From assembly GCA_030425195.1 (NCBI GenBank), contig JAUIAV010000008.1, positions 170,190-234,189 on the forward strand: DNA of 64,000 nt. Direction: 5' to 3'. The number at the start of each line of letters is the position of its first letter. Position 1 is the first letter of the stretch. Made by a program: the position numbers and the translations under genes. This document shows positions 27,452-35,796 of the stretch, piece by piece. Origin of the DNA: Gammaproteobacteria bacterium. GTDB taxonomy: Bacteria; Pseudomonadota; Gammaproteobacteria; Pseudomonadales; Azotimanducaceae. Below the pieces are notes generated by a model that saw only the letters and a program-made list of their open reading frames with translations, had not been told where the DNA came from and did no database searches.

Positions 27452-28246
27452 ATGCAGAAAATACGCATGGGAATACCTCTGCGCGTACCGGGCGTATTCG
27501 GTGCGCTCTGTCTGCTGACGTTCGCGACCGCCGTCTCCGCCCAGGAGACGGCCGGCGTCGATGAAGTGCTCGATACGCAGACCGCCTATCAGACCGACGC
27601 CATCGAGAGCCAGGCTCGGCTCGACGCGCTGGATGACGAAACCCTCACCCTGATCAGCCGCTACAACAGCGAGCTCGCCCGCTTCGAGGATCTGAAGACC
27701 TACAACGCCAACATGCGTCAGCTGCTCGCCAGTCAGGCGGCGGAGAAGGCCCGGCTCGATGCGGAGCTGGAGGAGGTGGAGGTGGTCAGGCGCAGCGTGG
27801 TTCCTCTCATGGTGGAGATGGTCGAGGTGCTGGAGCGGTTCATGGAACTGGATCAGCCCATGCTCACCGACGAGCGGCTGGCCAGGCTCGAGGCGCTCAA
27901 ACGGAACCTGACCCGTTCGGACGTGGAAATCGCCGAGCGCTACCGCCGGGTCATCGAGGCCTACCAGATCGAAGCCGAATACGGGCAGACCATAGAGGCT
28001 TACGAGGGTCCGCTGATGCTGGGGGATCGCGAGCTGACCGTCGACTATCTCCGGGTCGGCCGCGTCGGCCTATACTATCTCAGCCTCGACAGAGAGACGG
28101 GCGGGATCTGGAATCCCGCCGACGGTGACTGGGCGCCGCTCTCGGACAGTCAGCTCGATGCGCTCGATTTCGCCGTTCGCGTTGCAAGACGGCAGGCGCC
28201 GCCGAATCTGGTCCCGCTGCCGCTGTGGACGGGGGAGTCCCCTTGA
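27452..28246 (+). CDS. DUF3450 periplasmic coiled-coil protein of the TonB operon
   Basis: 264 aa from ATG 27452 (upstream ATG 27425 possible). Signal peptide (to TAVSAQE), then long helices predicted to form coiled coil (about 35-180), ending in a small globular domain (GRVGLYYLSLDRETGGIWNP). DUF3450 is a marker of the multi-gene TonB operons of marine Gammaproteobacteria. Its stop overlaps the next start, so expression is coupled. Its biochemical role in energy transfer is unknown. Confidence 0.85.
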   Translation: MQKIRMGIPLRVPGVFGALCLLTFATAVSAQETAGVDEVLDTQTAYQTDAIESQARLDALDDETLTLISRYNSELARFEDLKTYNANMRQLLASQAAEKARLDAELEEVEVVRRSVVPLMVEMVEVLERFMELDQPMLTDERLARLEALKRNLTRSDVEIAERYRRVIEAYQIEAEYGQTIEAYEGPLMLGDRELTVDYLRVGRVGLYYLSLDRETGGIWNPADGDWAPLSDSQLDALDFAVRVARRQAPPNLVPLPLWTGESP

Positions 28247-29640
28247 ACGCTTTGCGCCTGATGCTGCTGCTACCGCTGCTGCTGCTGGAATCCACCCATG
28301 CCCTGGCCGCCGAAGCGGAGAGTGATGCGGACGCTGCCGCCCTGTCCCTTTCCGAGCTGGTGCAGCGTGTGAAGGAAGGCAGCGGTGAGCGGCGCCGGGC
28401 GCTGGAAGAGAGAGAGCGACGTTTCCTCGAGGCCCGGGACGAGCGTGCGACGCTGCTGGCCGGGATCGAACGGCAGCGCCGGGAGCAGGAGGCCCTGGCG
28501 GACGAGCTCAGGGATGCATTCGAAGTCGGCGAGATTGAGCTTGCGGACCTGGAGACTCTGCTGGATGAGCGATCGGGAGACCTGAAGGACGTGTTTACCG
28601 CGGTCAATCAGGTGGCGGCGGACGCGGGGGCGTCGCTGCAGAATTCCATGGTGTCCGCCGAGCTCGGAGACCGCAGCGAGCTGCTCGACCGTCTGGCCAG
28701 TCCGGACGCGCTGCCGAGTGCGGCGGATCTCAGGGCCCTGTGGCTGACGCTGCTGGACGAGATGCACCAGAGCGGGCGGGTTTCCCGCTTCGAAGCGCCC
28801 GTGATCGTTGCCAGCGGCGAGGAAATCGTCCGCCGGGTTACCCGCATCGGTACGTTTACCGCACTCGCGGAAGGAGATTATCTGCGCTTTCTCCCCGACA
28901 GCGGCCGCCTCCTGGCACTGGCGAGGCAGCCGGCCGGCACCAGCCGCGGGGACGTGCTGGCTTTCGAAGCCGCACAGGAACCGCTCGCCATGGTCGCGCT
29001 GGATCCGTCCAGAGGTGCGATTCTGTCCCTGGTCGTGCAGACCCCCGGGCTCGAGGAACGGCTCGCTCAGGGTGGGCTCATCGGCTACCTGATCATTGCA
29101 CTGGGCCTGATCGGGGCGGTGCTGGGACTGGAGCGTCTCATTCAGGTGATGATCGCCAGCCGCCGGAGCCAGCGCGTCCGGCAGGGCACGTCCGGGACGG
29201 ATGGTGATCACCCCATCGCCCAGCTGAGAGCGGTTGCCCGGGATCCCGACTTTCTTGCCGATGCGGATGCCCTGTCCGCGAAGATGGACGAGATCGTCAC
29301 CATCGCCTCGCAGCGGCTGAACCGGGGCCTGCCCGTGCTCGCCATCTTCGCCGCCGTGAGCCCGCTGCTGGGTCTGCTCGGCACGGTGACCGGCATGATC
29401 GAAACGTTTCAGGTGATCACGCTGTTCGGAGCCGGCGACCCGCGTCTGATGTCGGGAGGTATTTCCCAGGCACTGATCACCACCCAGCTCGGTCTGGCGG
29501 TGGCGATTCCGCTGCTGCTGATCCACAGCTTCGCCCAGAGTCGGGCGAATACGCTGATCACGGAGCTCGACGAGATGGCCGCCGACGTCTTTGCCAGAAG
29601 CCGGGCCGGTCTCGAGCGTCCGGCGGCGGGAAGGGACTGA
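28243..29640 (+). CDS. exbB: Long ExbB-family protein (TtpC-like)
   Basis: About 465 aa. The start is probably the TTG at 28243, inside the preceding stop (TTGA) with GGGGGAG upstream; ATG 28261 is an alternative. A signal peptide and a 250-aa periplasmic helical extension precede the three TM helices of the MotA/TolQ/ExbB domain (about 285 onward), with the pore signature FAAVSPLLGLLGTVTGMIETF and TTQLGLAVAIPLLL. Such extended ExbB proteins (TtpC) are needed for TonB2-type systems in Vibrio. Confidence 0.9.
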   Translation: MNALRLMLLLPLLLLESTHALAAEAESDADAAALSLSELVQRVKEGSGERRRALEERERRFLEARDERATLLAGIERQRREQEALADELRDAFEVGEIELADLETLLDERSGDLKDVFTAVNQVAADAGASLQNSMVSAELGDRSELLDRLASPDALPSAADLRALWLTLLDEMHQSGRVSRFEAPVIVASGEEIVRRVTRIGTFTALAEGDYLRFLPDSGRLLALARQPAGTSRGDVLAFEAAQEPLAMVALDPSRGAILSLVVQTPGLEERLAQGGLIGYLIIALGLIGAVLGLERLIQVMIASRRSQRVRQGTSGTDGDHPIAQLRAVARDPDFLADADALSAKMDEIVTIASQRLNRGLPVLAIFAAVSPLLGLLGTVTGMIETFQVITLFGAGDPRLMSGGISQALITTQLGLAVAIPLLLIHSFAQSRANTLITELDEMAADVFARSRAGLERPAAGRD

Positions 29641-29641
29641 C

Positions 29642-30178
29642 GTGTTCGCGGACTGGTTGCAGTCCAGCAGCCTCCTGCTGGCCGGCGGCTGGGTGATGGT
29701 GGCCATCCTGCTGCTGAGCGTGCTCATGTGGGTGCTCATTCTCGACCGCTATCTGTTCCTCTTCCGACGCCGGGGTGATCTGGTCCGGGATGCCGTGGAC
29801 GCGTGGCGGATGTCGGCGGGCAGCTCGCCCCAGGTCAACCGTCGCCTGCGGGCGGCGCTGACGGCGTCGTTTCACGGCCGGCTGGGCAGCTGGCTGATCA
29901 CCATCCAGGTGATCACCGCCGTGCTGCCGCTGCTCGGACTGCTGGGCACCGTCGGCGGCATGATCCAGACCTTCGAGGTGATGACGGTGTTCGGTTCCGG
30001 CAATGTGCGCGGCATGGCCGAAGGGATCTCCCAGGCGCTGATCACGACCATGGCGGGACTGATGACGGCACTGGCCGGCATGTACTTCGCCGGCGATCTG
30101 ACGAGCCGGATAGAGCGGGAGACAGAGCGGCTGAGAGAGCATCTCGTCACCCGTCCCGGGGAGGCCGACGGATCATGA
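29642..30178 (+). CDS. exbB: ExbB proton channel protein
   Basis: 178 aa from GTG 29642, one base after the previous stop. Three TM helices: 15-38, then a cytoplasmic loop, then LPLLGLLGTVGGMIQTFEVM (about 98-117) and TTMAGLMTALAGMYFAG (about 138-154). With ExbD it uses the proton gradient to energise TonB. Its stop overlaps the exbD start (ATGA). Confidence 0.92.
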   Translation: MFADWLQSSSLLLAGGWVMVAILLLSVLMWVLILDRYLFLFRRRGDLVRDAVDAWRMSAGSSPQVNRRLRAALTASFHGRLGSWLITIQVITAVLPLLGLLGTVGGMIQTFEVMTVFGSGNVRGMAEGISQALITTMAGLMTALAGMYFAGDLTSRIERETERLREHLVTRPGEADGS

Positions 30179-30594
30179 TGCGTCTGCATACGCGGGAAGA
30201 GGGAGGCGCGGCGGCGATCAATCTGACGCCGCTCATCGACATGGTCTTCATCCTGCTGATCTTCTTCGCCGTCAACTCCACCTTCGTGAAGTTTCCGGGT
30301 GTGGACGTGGAGCAGCCTGTTGCGAAAACGGCAACAGTTCAGCAGGCCAGCACCATCCTGATCGCCGTCACCGCGAGCGGTGAGGTCTGGATCGATAAGA
30401 AGAAGGTGGACGTGCGCCGGCTTCGCGGCGTGGTGGAGCAGATGCTGGTGGAGTCTCCGGATGCCTCGGTGGTCGTGCTCTCGGACGAAGATGCACGCAC
30501 GGGCGTGGTGGTCGAGGTGATCGATCAGGCCCGCCTGGCGGGTGCGGCCAAGGTGGCGCTGGCAGCGGCGGAACCGGAGCAGCAGGACCAGTGA
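30175..30594 (+). CDS. exbD: ExbD biopolymer transport protein
   Basis: 139 aa from ATG 30175 (a second ATG follows at 30178). A single N-terminal TM helix carries the essential Asp in NLTPLIDMVFILLIFF. The periplasmic domain (DASVVVLSDEDARTGVVVEVID) matches ExbD/TolR. It overlaps both neighbours by a few bases, in keeping with stoichiometric production of the ExbB/ExbD/TonB complex. Confidence 0.93.
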   Translation: MMRLHTREEGGAAAINLTPLIDMVFILLIFFAVNSTFVKFPGVDVEQPVAKTATVQQASTILIAVTASGEVWIDKKKVDVRRLRGVVEQMLVESPDASVVVLSDEDARTGVVVEVIDQARLAGAAKVALAAAEPEQQDQ

Positions 30595-31226
30595 GGTGGC
30601 TGGCCATCGTTGCCGGCGCGCTGGTGGTCAACCTCTGCCTGTATCTGCTGATGGAAGGCATGGTGTCCCGGGACCGGGTCCGCGTGCTCGATCTGTTCGA
30701 TGCCCAGACCATCGAATTTGTCCGATCGCCTGTGGAAGACGAAACCCGCACGAAGGACCGGCGCCGGAAACCACCGCCGAAACCGCGTGACGTGAAGAAG
30801 CCCAGGGCGGAAGTGGACGACATGACCAGCAGATCCGAACTCCCCGCGGACTTCCAGGCTTACAACGTCTCCAGTCTGCTGGGCGAGGGCGGCGGCGTAG
30901 GTCTCGGTCAGCGCATCGTTCAGGGCAGCGGTGAAGGGATGCGGATGGTCATGGCGAGCGATCTGACGGCGCTGGCCAAGTTTCCGCCCCAGTACCCCCC
31001 CTGGGCCCAGCAGCGAGGGCTGGAAGGCTGGGTGGAACTCACGTTCATCGTGACGGAGCAGGGGATGGTGGTGGATCCGGTGGTGACCGACTCCAGGCCG
31101 AAAGGCGCGTTCGAGGACTCGGCCCTTGCCGCCGTGGCCCGATGGCGGTTCCAGCCGGTGATGGAGAACGGAGAACCGAAACCGGTGCGTGTCTTTCTGC
31201 ACGTCGACTTCGAGATTCCGGAATGA
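30591..31226 (+). CDS. tonB: TonB energy transducer
   Basis: 211 aa from GTG 30591, overlapping the exbD stop. N-terminal TM anchor (1-22), a Pro/Lys/Arg linker (RRRKPPPKPRDVKKPR, about 58-73) and the C-terminal TonB domain (about 128-211: EGWVELTFIV, then AVARWRFQPVMENGEP). It would energise TonB-dependent receptors such as the one at 56366-58555. Confidence 0.92.
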   Translation: MRWLAIVAGALVVNLCLYLLMEGMVSRDRVRVLDLFDAQTIEFVRSPVEDETRTKDRRRKPPPKPRDVKKPRAEVDDMTSRSELPADFQAYNVSSLLGEGGGVGLGQRIVQGSGEGMRMVMASDLTALAKFPPQYPPWAQQRGLEGWVELTFIVTEQGMVVDPVVTDSRPKGAFEDSALAAVARWRFQPVMENGEPKPVRVFLHVDFEIPE

Positions 31227-32428
31227 GCGGGCTGCGGTGCCGGGTCCCGGCTCTGCTGCTTGCGCTGTGGGCGGGTGGGCTGTCGCTGTGCTCTCCCGTG
31301 CAGGGCGCAGAAAGCGTCAATCCCGAGCTTGCCAGCCGGGTGCTGACCATCCTCGAAAGATCGGAGAATGACCCGCAGGAAGCGCTGGCAGATCTCGCCA
31401 GGCTGGCCGCCCGCGCCCGATCGGACAAGGACCTGGCGTTCGTGATCACCGAGCGGGCGGCGCTGCTCATTCAACAGAACCACCTGGATGTGGCCCGCAC
31501 GGAGATGGCAGAGGTACTGGAGAACCGGGCGCCTGAGTTCGCGCCCCGGTTGAGAAACCTGTATGCCACGACGCTGCTGTCCGTGGAGGACTATGCGGGC
31601 GCGCTGACTCAGCTCGAGTACTGGTCCCGGTACTCGGAGTCCCCGCATCCCCATGGTCTTTTCCTCATGGGGTACGCGTGCATCCGTCTGGAGCGATACG
31701 AAGAGGCGATCACGGCGCTGGAACGCGCCGTGGGGTCTGACTATCCCACGCGGGATCCCTGGATCGAGCTGCTGGCTTTCGCCTATTCCCAGGCCGGCCG
31801 GCCGGAGGATGCCGTGGCGCTCCTCTCGACACTCATCGCCCGCGATCCGGGGCGTGCGCGCTGGTGGGAACAGCTCGGCGGTCTGCTCATGCTCATGGAC
31901 CGGATGCCGGAGGGCACCGCGGGTCTGGCGATTGCCCGGATCGTCGAGCCGATGCGCTTTGCGGATCAGAAACGCCTGGCCAGACTGTTCGCTCACATCG
32001 GCATGCCGGCAGACGGCGCCGACATCCTCGCCGGAGCCCTCACCGCACGCGACGAAGTCGCCGGGTTCGACGATCTGATGCTGCTCGGCGAACTCTGGAT
32101 GCTGGCGCGGGAAACGGATCGGGCCATCGCCGCGTTCGAGAAGGCACAGGCGATTGCCGATCAGGGTGAAGCGGCGATGGTGATCGGTCAGCTGCATGCA
32201 CAGCGGGAGGATTACGAGGCGGCAAGGCGGGCTCTGGAGATCTCGGTTGACGCTTATGGAGACGAGGCACCCGGCCGGCTGTACTACCTGCTGGCGGTCA
32301 TCCAGATCAATCTCGGAGATCTCCGGGCAGCCGAGGCTGCGCTCGAGCGTCTCGCAGCGGACGAGGCGTATCGGGAGCGGGCCGCCAGCCTCTCCGCGTA
32401 CATGACCGGCGCAATGGGCCGCGGCTGA
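31223..32428 (+). CDS. Exported TPR protein closing the TonB operon
   Basis: 401 aa from ATG 31223, overlapping the tonB stop (ATGA). Signal peptide to about residue 30, then multiple TPR-like helix pairs (LRNLYATTLLSVEDYAGALTQLE; YACIRLERYEEAITALERAV; LAFAYSQAGRPEDAVALLS). Similar TPR proteins end the DUF3450-ExbB-ExbB-ExbD-TonB operons in related bacteria, which supports a scaffold role in the complex. Confidence 0.88.
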   Translation: MSGLRCRVPALLLALWAGGLSLCSPVQGAESVNPELASRVLTILERSENDPQEALADLARLAARARSDKDLAFVITERAALLIQQNHLDVARTEMAEVLENRAPEFAPRLRNLYATTLLSVEDYAGALTQLEYWSRYSESPHPHGLFLMGYACIRLERYEEAITALERAVGSDYPTRDPWIELLAFAYSQAGRPEDAVALLSTLIARDPGRARWWEQLGGLLMLMDRMPEGTAGLAIARIVEPMRFADQKRLARLFAHIGMPADGADILAGALTARDEVAGFDDLMLLGELWMLARETDRAIAAFEKAQAIADQGEAAMVIGQLHAQREDYEAARRALEISVDAYGDEAPGRLYYLLAVIQINLGDLRAAEAALERLAADEAYRERAASLSAYMTGAMGRG

Positions 32429-32467
32429 TCGCCTGGACAACGGGACCGGCGAGCGGTCAAATCCGGT

Positions 32468-33634
32468 GTGACTGAGGGCCGGGGGGCGAATGTGACTGAC
32501 GCACTGGAACGCGCGATGGCGCTGGAGACTCTCGTTCGAGGCCAGGCGGACGAGGCGGAGAGGATCCGCCGTCTGCCGGAACCGGTGGCGGAAGCCTTCG
32601 CGGCCAGCGGTCTCTACCGTATCGCGGCTCCAGAGTCGCTGTCCGGGTTCGACGCGGATCCGGCCACCCAGATGGCTGTCATCGAAGCGGTTTCCCGGTT
32701 CGACGGCAGCGCGGGCTGGAATCTGATGATCGGTATCGAAACCTTTGCCCTGCTCGCACCCGGCTGCATCGAATGCCGGGCGCTGATCGAAGATCCACGT
32801 GTGGTGCTGGCGAGCTCCACTGCTGCGGTCGGCAGGGCGGACCGGGAAGGAGACGGTTACCGGGTGACCGGTTGCTGGCAGTTCGTTTCCGGCTGTCACA
32901 ACGCCTCGGTGTTCGGCGCCACGGTCCGGCTCTACGAGGATGACGAGCCTGTCAGTCCGAACCTCTATGCCATGGTTCCGCTGCCGGACTTCCGGATCGA
33001 GGACACCTGGCACGTGGGCGGGCTCCGGGGCTCCGGCTCGCACGACGTCCGGGTGGATGGCGTGTGGATTCCGGCTTCACAGATCGTCGCCCCGCTGGGC
33101 GGCGCCGAGGAAGCCTCCAACCAGCTCCGGTTTCCGCTCGGGTCCCGGCTGGCCTTCAACAAGGTCGCGGTGGCACTTGGAATTGCCAGGGCAGGTATCG
33201 ACGCGTTCGTGGATCTGGCCGAAGGAAAGGTGCCGCGTTTCACCAGCCGGAGTCTCCGGGATCGACCGGCTTCCCAGCGGGCGGTTGCGGAGGCGGAAGT
33301 GCGTGTGCGTGCCGGGGCGGCGCTGGTGCGGGAGCTGCTCGACGGGATGTGGGAGAAGGTGCTCACCAGAGCACACATCAGCACGCGCGACCGGGCCATT
33401 TTCCAGCTTGCCTGCTCGGATGCCGTGCGCGGCTGCGTGGAAGCGGTGGACCGCCTCTGTGACGCCGCAGGGACCACGGCAAACCAGCAGGCGCATCCTC
33501 TGGAGCGGATCGCCCGGGACATCCGGGTCGTACGCCAGCATGTCACCGTGGCCAGTCATCAGATTGATGATGCGGGGCGTGTGCTGCTCGGACTGCCGGC
33601 CACCGGGCTGATGCTGTCGGGAAATCGCGGCTAG
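32468..33634 (+). CDS. Acyl-CoA dehydrogenase-fold flavoprotein (group D monooxygenase-like)
   Basis: 388 aa from GTG 32468, or 380 from GTG 32492, which has a better ribosome site. The fold is that of acyl-CoA dehydrogenases: helical N-terminus, a beta-domain (VTGCWQFVSGCHNASVFGATVRL), and a helical C-terminus. It lacks the catalytic Glu context of true dehydrogenases and resembles the two-component flavin-dependent monooxygenases such as HsaA or HpaB-type enzymes (VGGLRGSGSHDVRVDGVWIP). No reductase partner is adjacent. Confidence 0.75.
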   Translation: MTEGRGANVTDALERAMALETLVRGQADEAERIRRLPEPVAEAFAASGLYRIAAPESLSGFDADPATQMAVIEAVSRFDGSAGWNLMIGIETFALLAPGCIECRALIEDPRVVLASSTAAVGRADREGDGYRVTGCWQFVSGCHNASVFGATVRLYEDDEPVSPNLYAMVPLPDFRIEDTWHVGGLRGSGSHDVRVDGVWIPASQIVAPLGGAEEASNQLRFPLGSRLAFNKVAVALGIARAGIDAFVDLAEGKVPRFTSRSLRDRPASQRAVAEAEVRVRAGAALVRELLDGMWEKVLTRAHISTRDRAIFQLACSDAVRGCVEAVDRLCDAAGTTANQQAHPLERIARDIRVVRQHVTVASHQIDDAGRVLLGLPATGLMLSGNRG

Positions 33635-33728
33635 GCAGTCTGCGGCCTGCTTGTGTGCACTGGTACGCAGCACTGACCGACGGAGTCCGGGAGAATGAGG
33701 CGATCAGTACTCTTCCCTGGCGTGACCC

Positions 33729-34049
33729 ATGTCCCGATATCTGTGCAGAATCTCTCTGGTCGTAGCGGCGCTGGTGATGGCCGCGCCGATGTCGGCCCAT
33801 GAGCCCATGACCCATGACTGTGTCGCGCCCGTCCGCCCTCAGGATGATCAGAACGACGCGCTCTGGGCGGAGTTCCTTGCCGGTATCGACACCTTCCAGC
33901 GCTGTATCACGGAGGCGGCCGATCGTCACCAGGCGGCATCGGATGCGCATCAGCGGGCCGCGTTTGCCGCGGTAGATGCCTGGAACGATTTCGTGCGCAC
34001 ATCATTGAACGCCCCGGAGGATTTTCCCTGGCCCCCTGAGCAAGACTGA
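33729..34049 (+). CDS. Small exported protein
   Basis: 106 aa. Signal peptide (1-23, ending APMSA), then an acidic, helical mature part with two cysteines (HDCVAP, QRCITE) that could form a disulfide. No family recognised. It lies upstream of the hydrolase gene, with a 19-base gap. Confidence 0.6.
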   Translation: MSRYLCRISLVVAALVMAAPMSAHEPMTHDCVAPVRPQDDQNDALWAEFLAGIDTFQRCITEAADRHQAASDAHQRAAFAAVDAWNDFVRTSLNAPEDFPWPPEQD

Positions 34050-34068
34050 CACTGTCTTTTTAACGCCG

Positions 34069-35004
34069 ATGGCCGTATGGTTTCTGCGCCATCGAGCCAC
34101 GCAGGGAAGCGGGATTTTGAAACGCAGGGAAGAGCGGCGCGGAGCCGTTCCGGGGTGCCACGTAGGCGGTAAGCACGTCAGGGTGGCGGATGACGACGGG
34201 CGTCTGTTTCCCATGGTGATCATGTACCCGACGTCGGTACCGGCGGAGCGCCTGACCTTCGGTCCTTTCAATCTCGATATGGCCGCCAATGCGGCACCGC
34301 GGGCCGGAAGCGCCCCCGTCGTCATCATTTCGCACGGATCCGGTGGTACGCATCTGGGTTATCTGGATCTGGCCCGTCGGCTTGTGCAGGCGGGTTACGT
34401 GGTGCTGATGCCCGAACACCCGGGAAACAACCGCAGTAACAACGAGCTTGCGGAGTCACCGCTCAATCTTTCCAACCGGCCCCGTCACCTCACCCTCGCG
34501 CTGAACAGACTGCTCGAGGACCCTGTGCTCTCGCCCGTCGTGGACGGGGAACGGGCTGCCATCGTCGGTCATTCCATGGGCGGCTATACCGCGCTCGCCA
34601 TGGCCGGTGGCCGGCCTTTCACCCGGGATGGTCAGCGTGTCCCGGTGGATGGAGATGGGCGGGTGCGGGCGCTGGTGCTGCTGGCCCCGGCGACCGTCTG
34701 GTTCGCCGGTCCGGATGCGCTCGCGGACGTGCGGGTGCCCATTCTCATGCTGACCGGCGAACTGGACGAGCATACCCCGCCGTTTCATGCGGAGGTGGTC
34801 AGAAACGGCGTGCCGGACGCAACGACGCTCGACCATCGGGTGGTGCACAACGCCGGGCACTATTCCTTCATGAGCCCGTTTCCGGAAGTCATGCGCGGCC
34901 CCGACTTTCCGCCGGGAAACGATCCGGAAGGCTTCGATCGGGCGGCTTATCAGGACACTCTGGCGACCGATGTAGCCACCTTTCTTGACAAAACACTCGA
35001 ATGA
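34069..35004 (+). CDS. Alpha/beta hydrolase (dienelactone/PAF-acetylhydrolase-like)
   Basis: 311 aa without a clear signal peptide. Nucleophile elbow GHSMGGY (about 165-171), oxyanion region ISHGSGGTHLGYLDLAR, acidic residue in LMLTGELDEHTPP (about 227) and the catalytic His in HNAGHYSF (about 262). It is similar to the dienelactone hydrolase/PAF acetylhydrolase-like group. Substrate unknown, probably an ester. Confidence 0.83.
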   Translation: MAVWFLRHRATQGSGILKRREERRGAVPGCHVGGKHVRVADDDGRLFPMVIMYPTSVPAERLTFGPFNLDMAANAAPRAGSAPVVIISHGSGGTHLGYLDLARRLVQAGYVVLMPEHPGNNRSNNELAESPLNLSNRPRHLTLALNRLLEDPVLSPVVDGERAAIVGHSMGGYTALAMAGGRPFTRDGQRVPVDGDGRVRALVLLAPATVWFAGPDALADVRVPILMLTGELDEHTPPFHAEVVRNGVPDATTLDHRVVHNAGHYSFMSPFPEVMRGPDFPPGNDPEGFDRAAYQDTLATDVATFLDKTLE

Positions 35005-35078
35005 CCTGATGAATGAGATCACACTCCGGTCTGAACCCACTTGAGTCATCGCGGTCGTAAATGCGAACGTAGGCGAAG

Positions 35079-35178
35079 TGCCCCATCCGGGGCATCTGCA
35101 GTAGTCGCTGCGTTACCCCCCACCCACGTTTCGTGGGTATCACTTGAGAACCCATCGGGTCATACCAAAACAAGGTAT
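35079..35178 (+). promoter_or_regulatory. Leader with four short hairpins before the beta-barrel gene
   Basis: Four perfect small stems lie in 100 bases: TGCCCC/GGGGCA (35079-35094), ACCCACG/CGTGGGT (35122-35138), ACCC/GGGT (35150-35160) and ATACC/GGTAT (35162-35178). The last two end just before AGGAGAG and the ATG at 35193. This looks like a structured 5' untranslated region or a terminator plus leader; no known riboswitch is recognised. Confidence 0.4.
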
Positions 35179-35192
35179 CTAGGAGAGAATAG

Positions 35193-35792
35193 ATGAAACC
35201 AATCAGAACCCTGTCACGCGCATTGCTGCCGCTGGCATTTGCTTCGGCACCTGCGTTTGCAGCCGAACCACCGGCAGAGATCCGCTACGACTATCTGAAT
35301 CTCGGACTCAACTTCGGTGAAATCGACACTGCCGGTGACGACGTGGATTTCTGGGGTGCCGCCGCGGACGGTTCCTGGGGCTTCCACCGGAACATCGCGA
35401 TGACGGCCTCCATCGGGATGGGTGAGATCGACGCGCTGGGCGACATCGACACGACGGAACTGTCGGTCGGGCTCACCCCGCACTTCGCGCTCACCAGCAA
35501 CCTGGATCTCGTCGTCCCCGTCTCCCTCGTGTGGGTGGATTACGATGCCTCGGCATTCTCGGATGACGACACCGGGTATTCGATCGGTGTCGGTGTCCGC
35601 TGGCTGATCAACCCTGCCTGGGAACTCGGCGGTGGTATCACCCACCTGGACATCTTCGATACCGACGATCAGAGCGTGAATGCCAACGTGCGCTGGCACC
35701 TCAATGATCTGCTGTCGCTGGGTCTCGGCGCCGAGTTCGGAGATGACGTCACGGCTGCGCTGTTCGACGTGCGGTTCTCCTTCGGCGGCTGA
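35193..35792 (+). CDS. Small outer-membrane beta-barrel protein
   Basis: 199 aa with AGGAGAG before the start and a textbook signal peptide ending in PAFAAE. Eight or so amphipathic strands follow (YDYLNLGLNFGEID; GSWGFHRNIAMTASIGMG; LDLVVPVSLVWVDY), ending in FDVRFSFGG. It resembles the OmpA-like/porin-family beta-barrel superfamily without a peptidoglycan domain. The long, hairpin-rich leader suggests post-transcriptional control, as is common for outer-membrane proteins. Confidence 0.8.
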   Translation: MKPIRTLSRALLPLAFASAPAFAAEPPAEIRYDYLNLGLNFGEIDTAGDDVDFWGAAADGSWGFHRNIAMTASIGMGEIDALGDIDTTELSVGLTPHFALTSNLDLVVPVSLVWVDYDASAFSDDDTGYSIGVGVRWLINPAWELGGGITHLDIFDTDDQSVNANVRWHLNDLLSLGLGAEFGDDVTAALFDVRFSFGG

Positions 35793-35796
35793 TCCT

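Noticed and set aside
30920-33043. 707-codon minus-strand frame opposite tonB and the TPR gene
   Set aside because: Antisense shadow: the plus-strand genes have overlapping operon junctions and family motifs, the minus frame has none.
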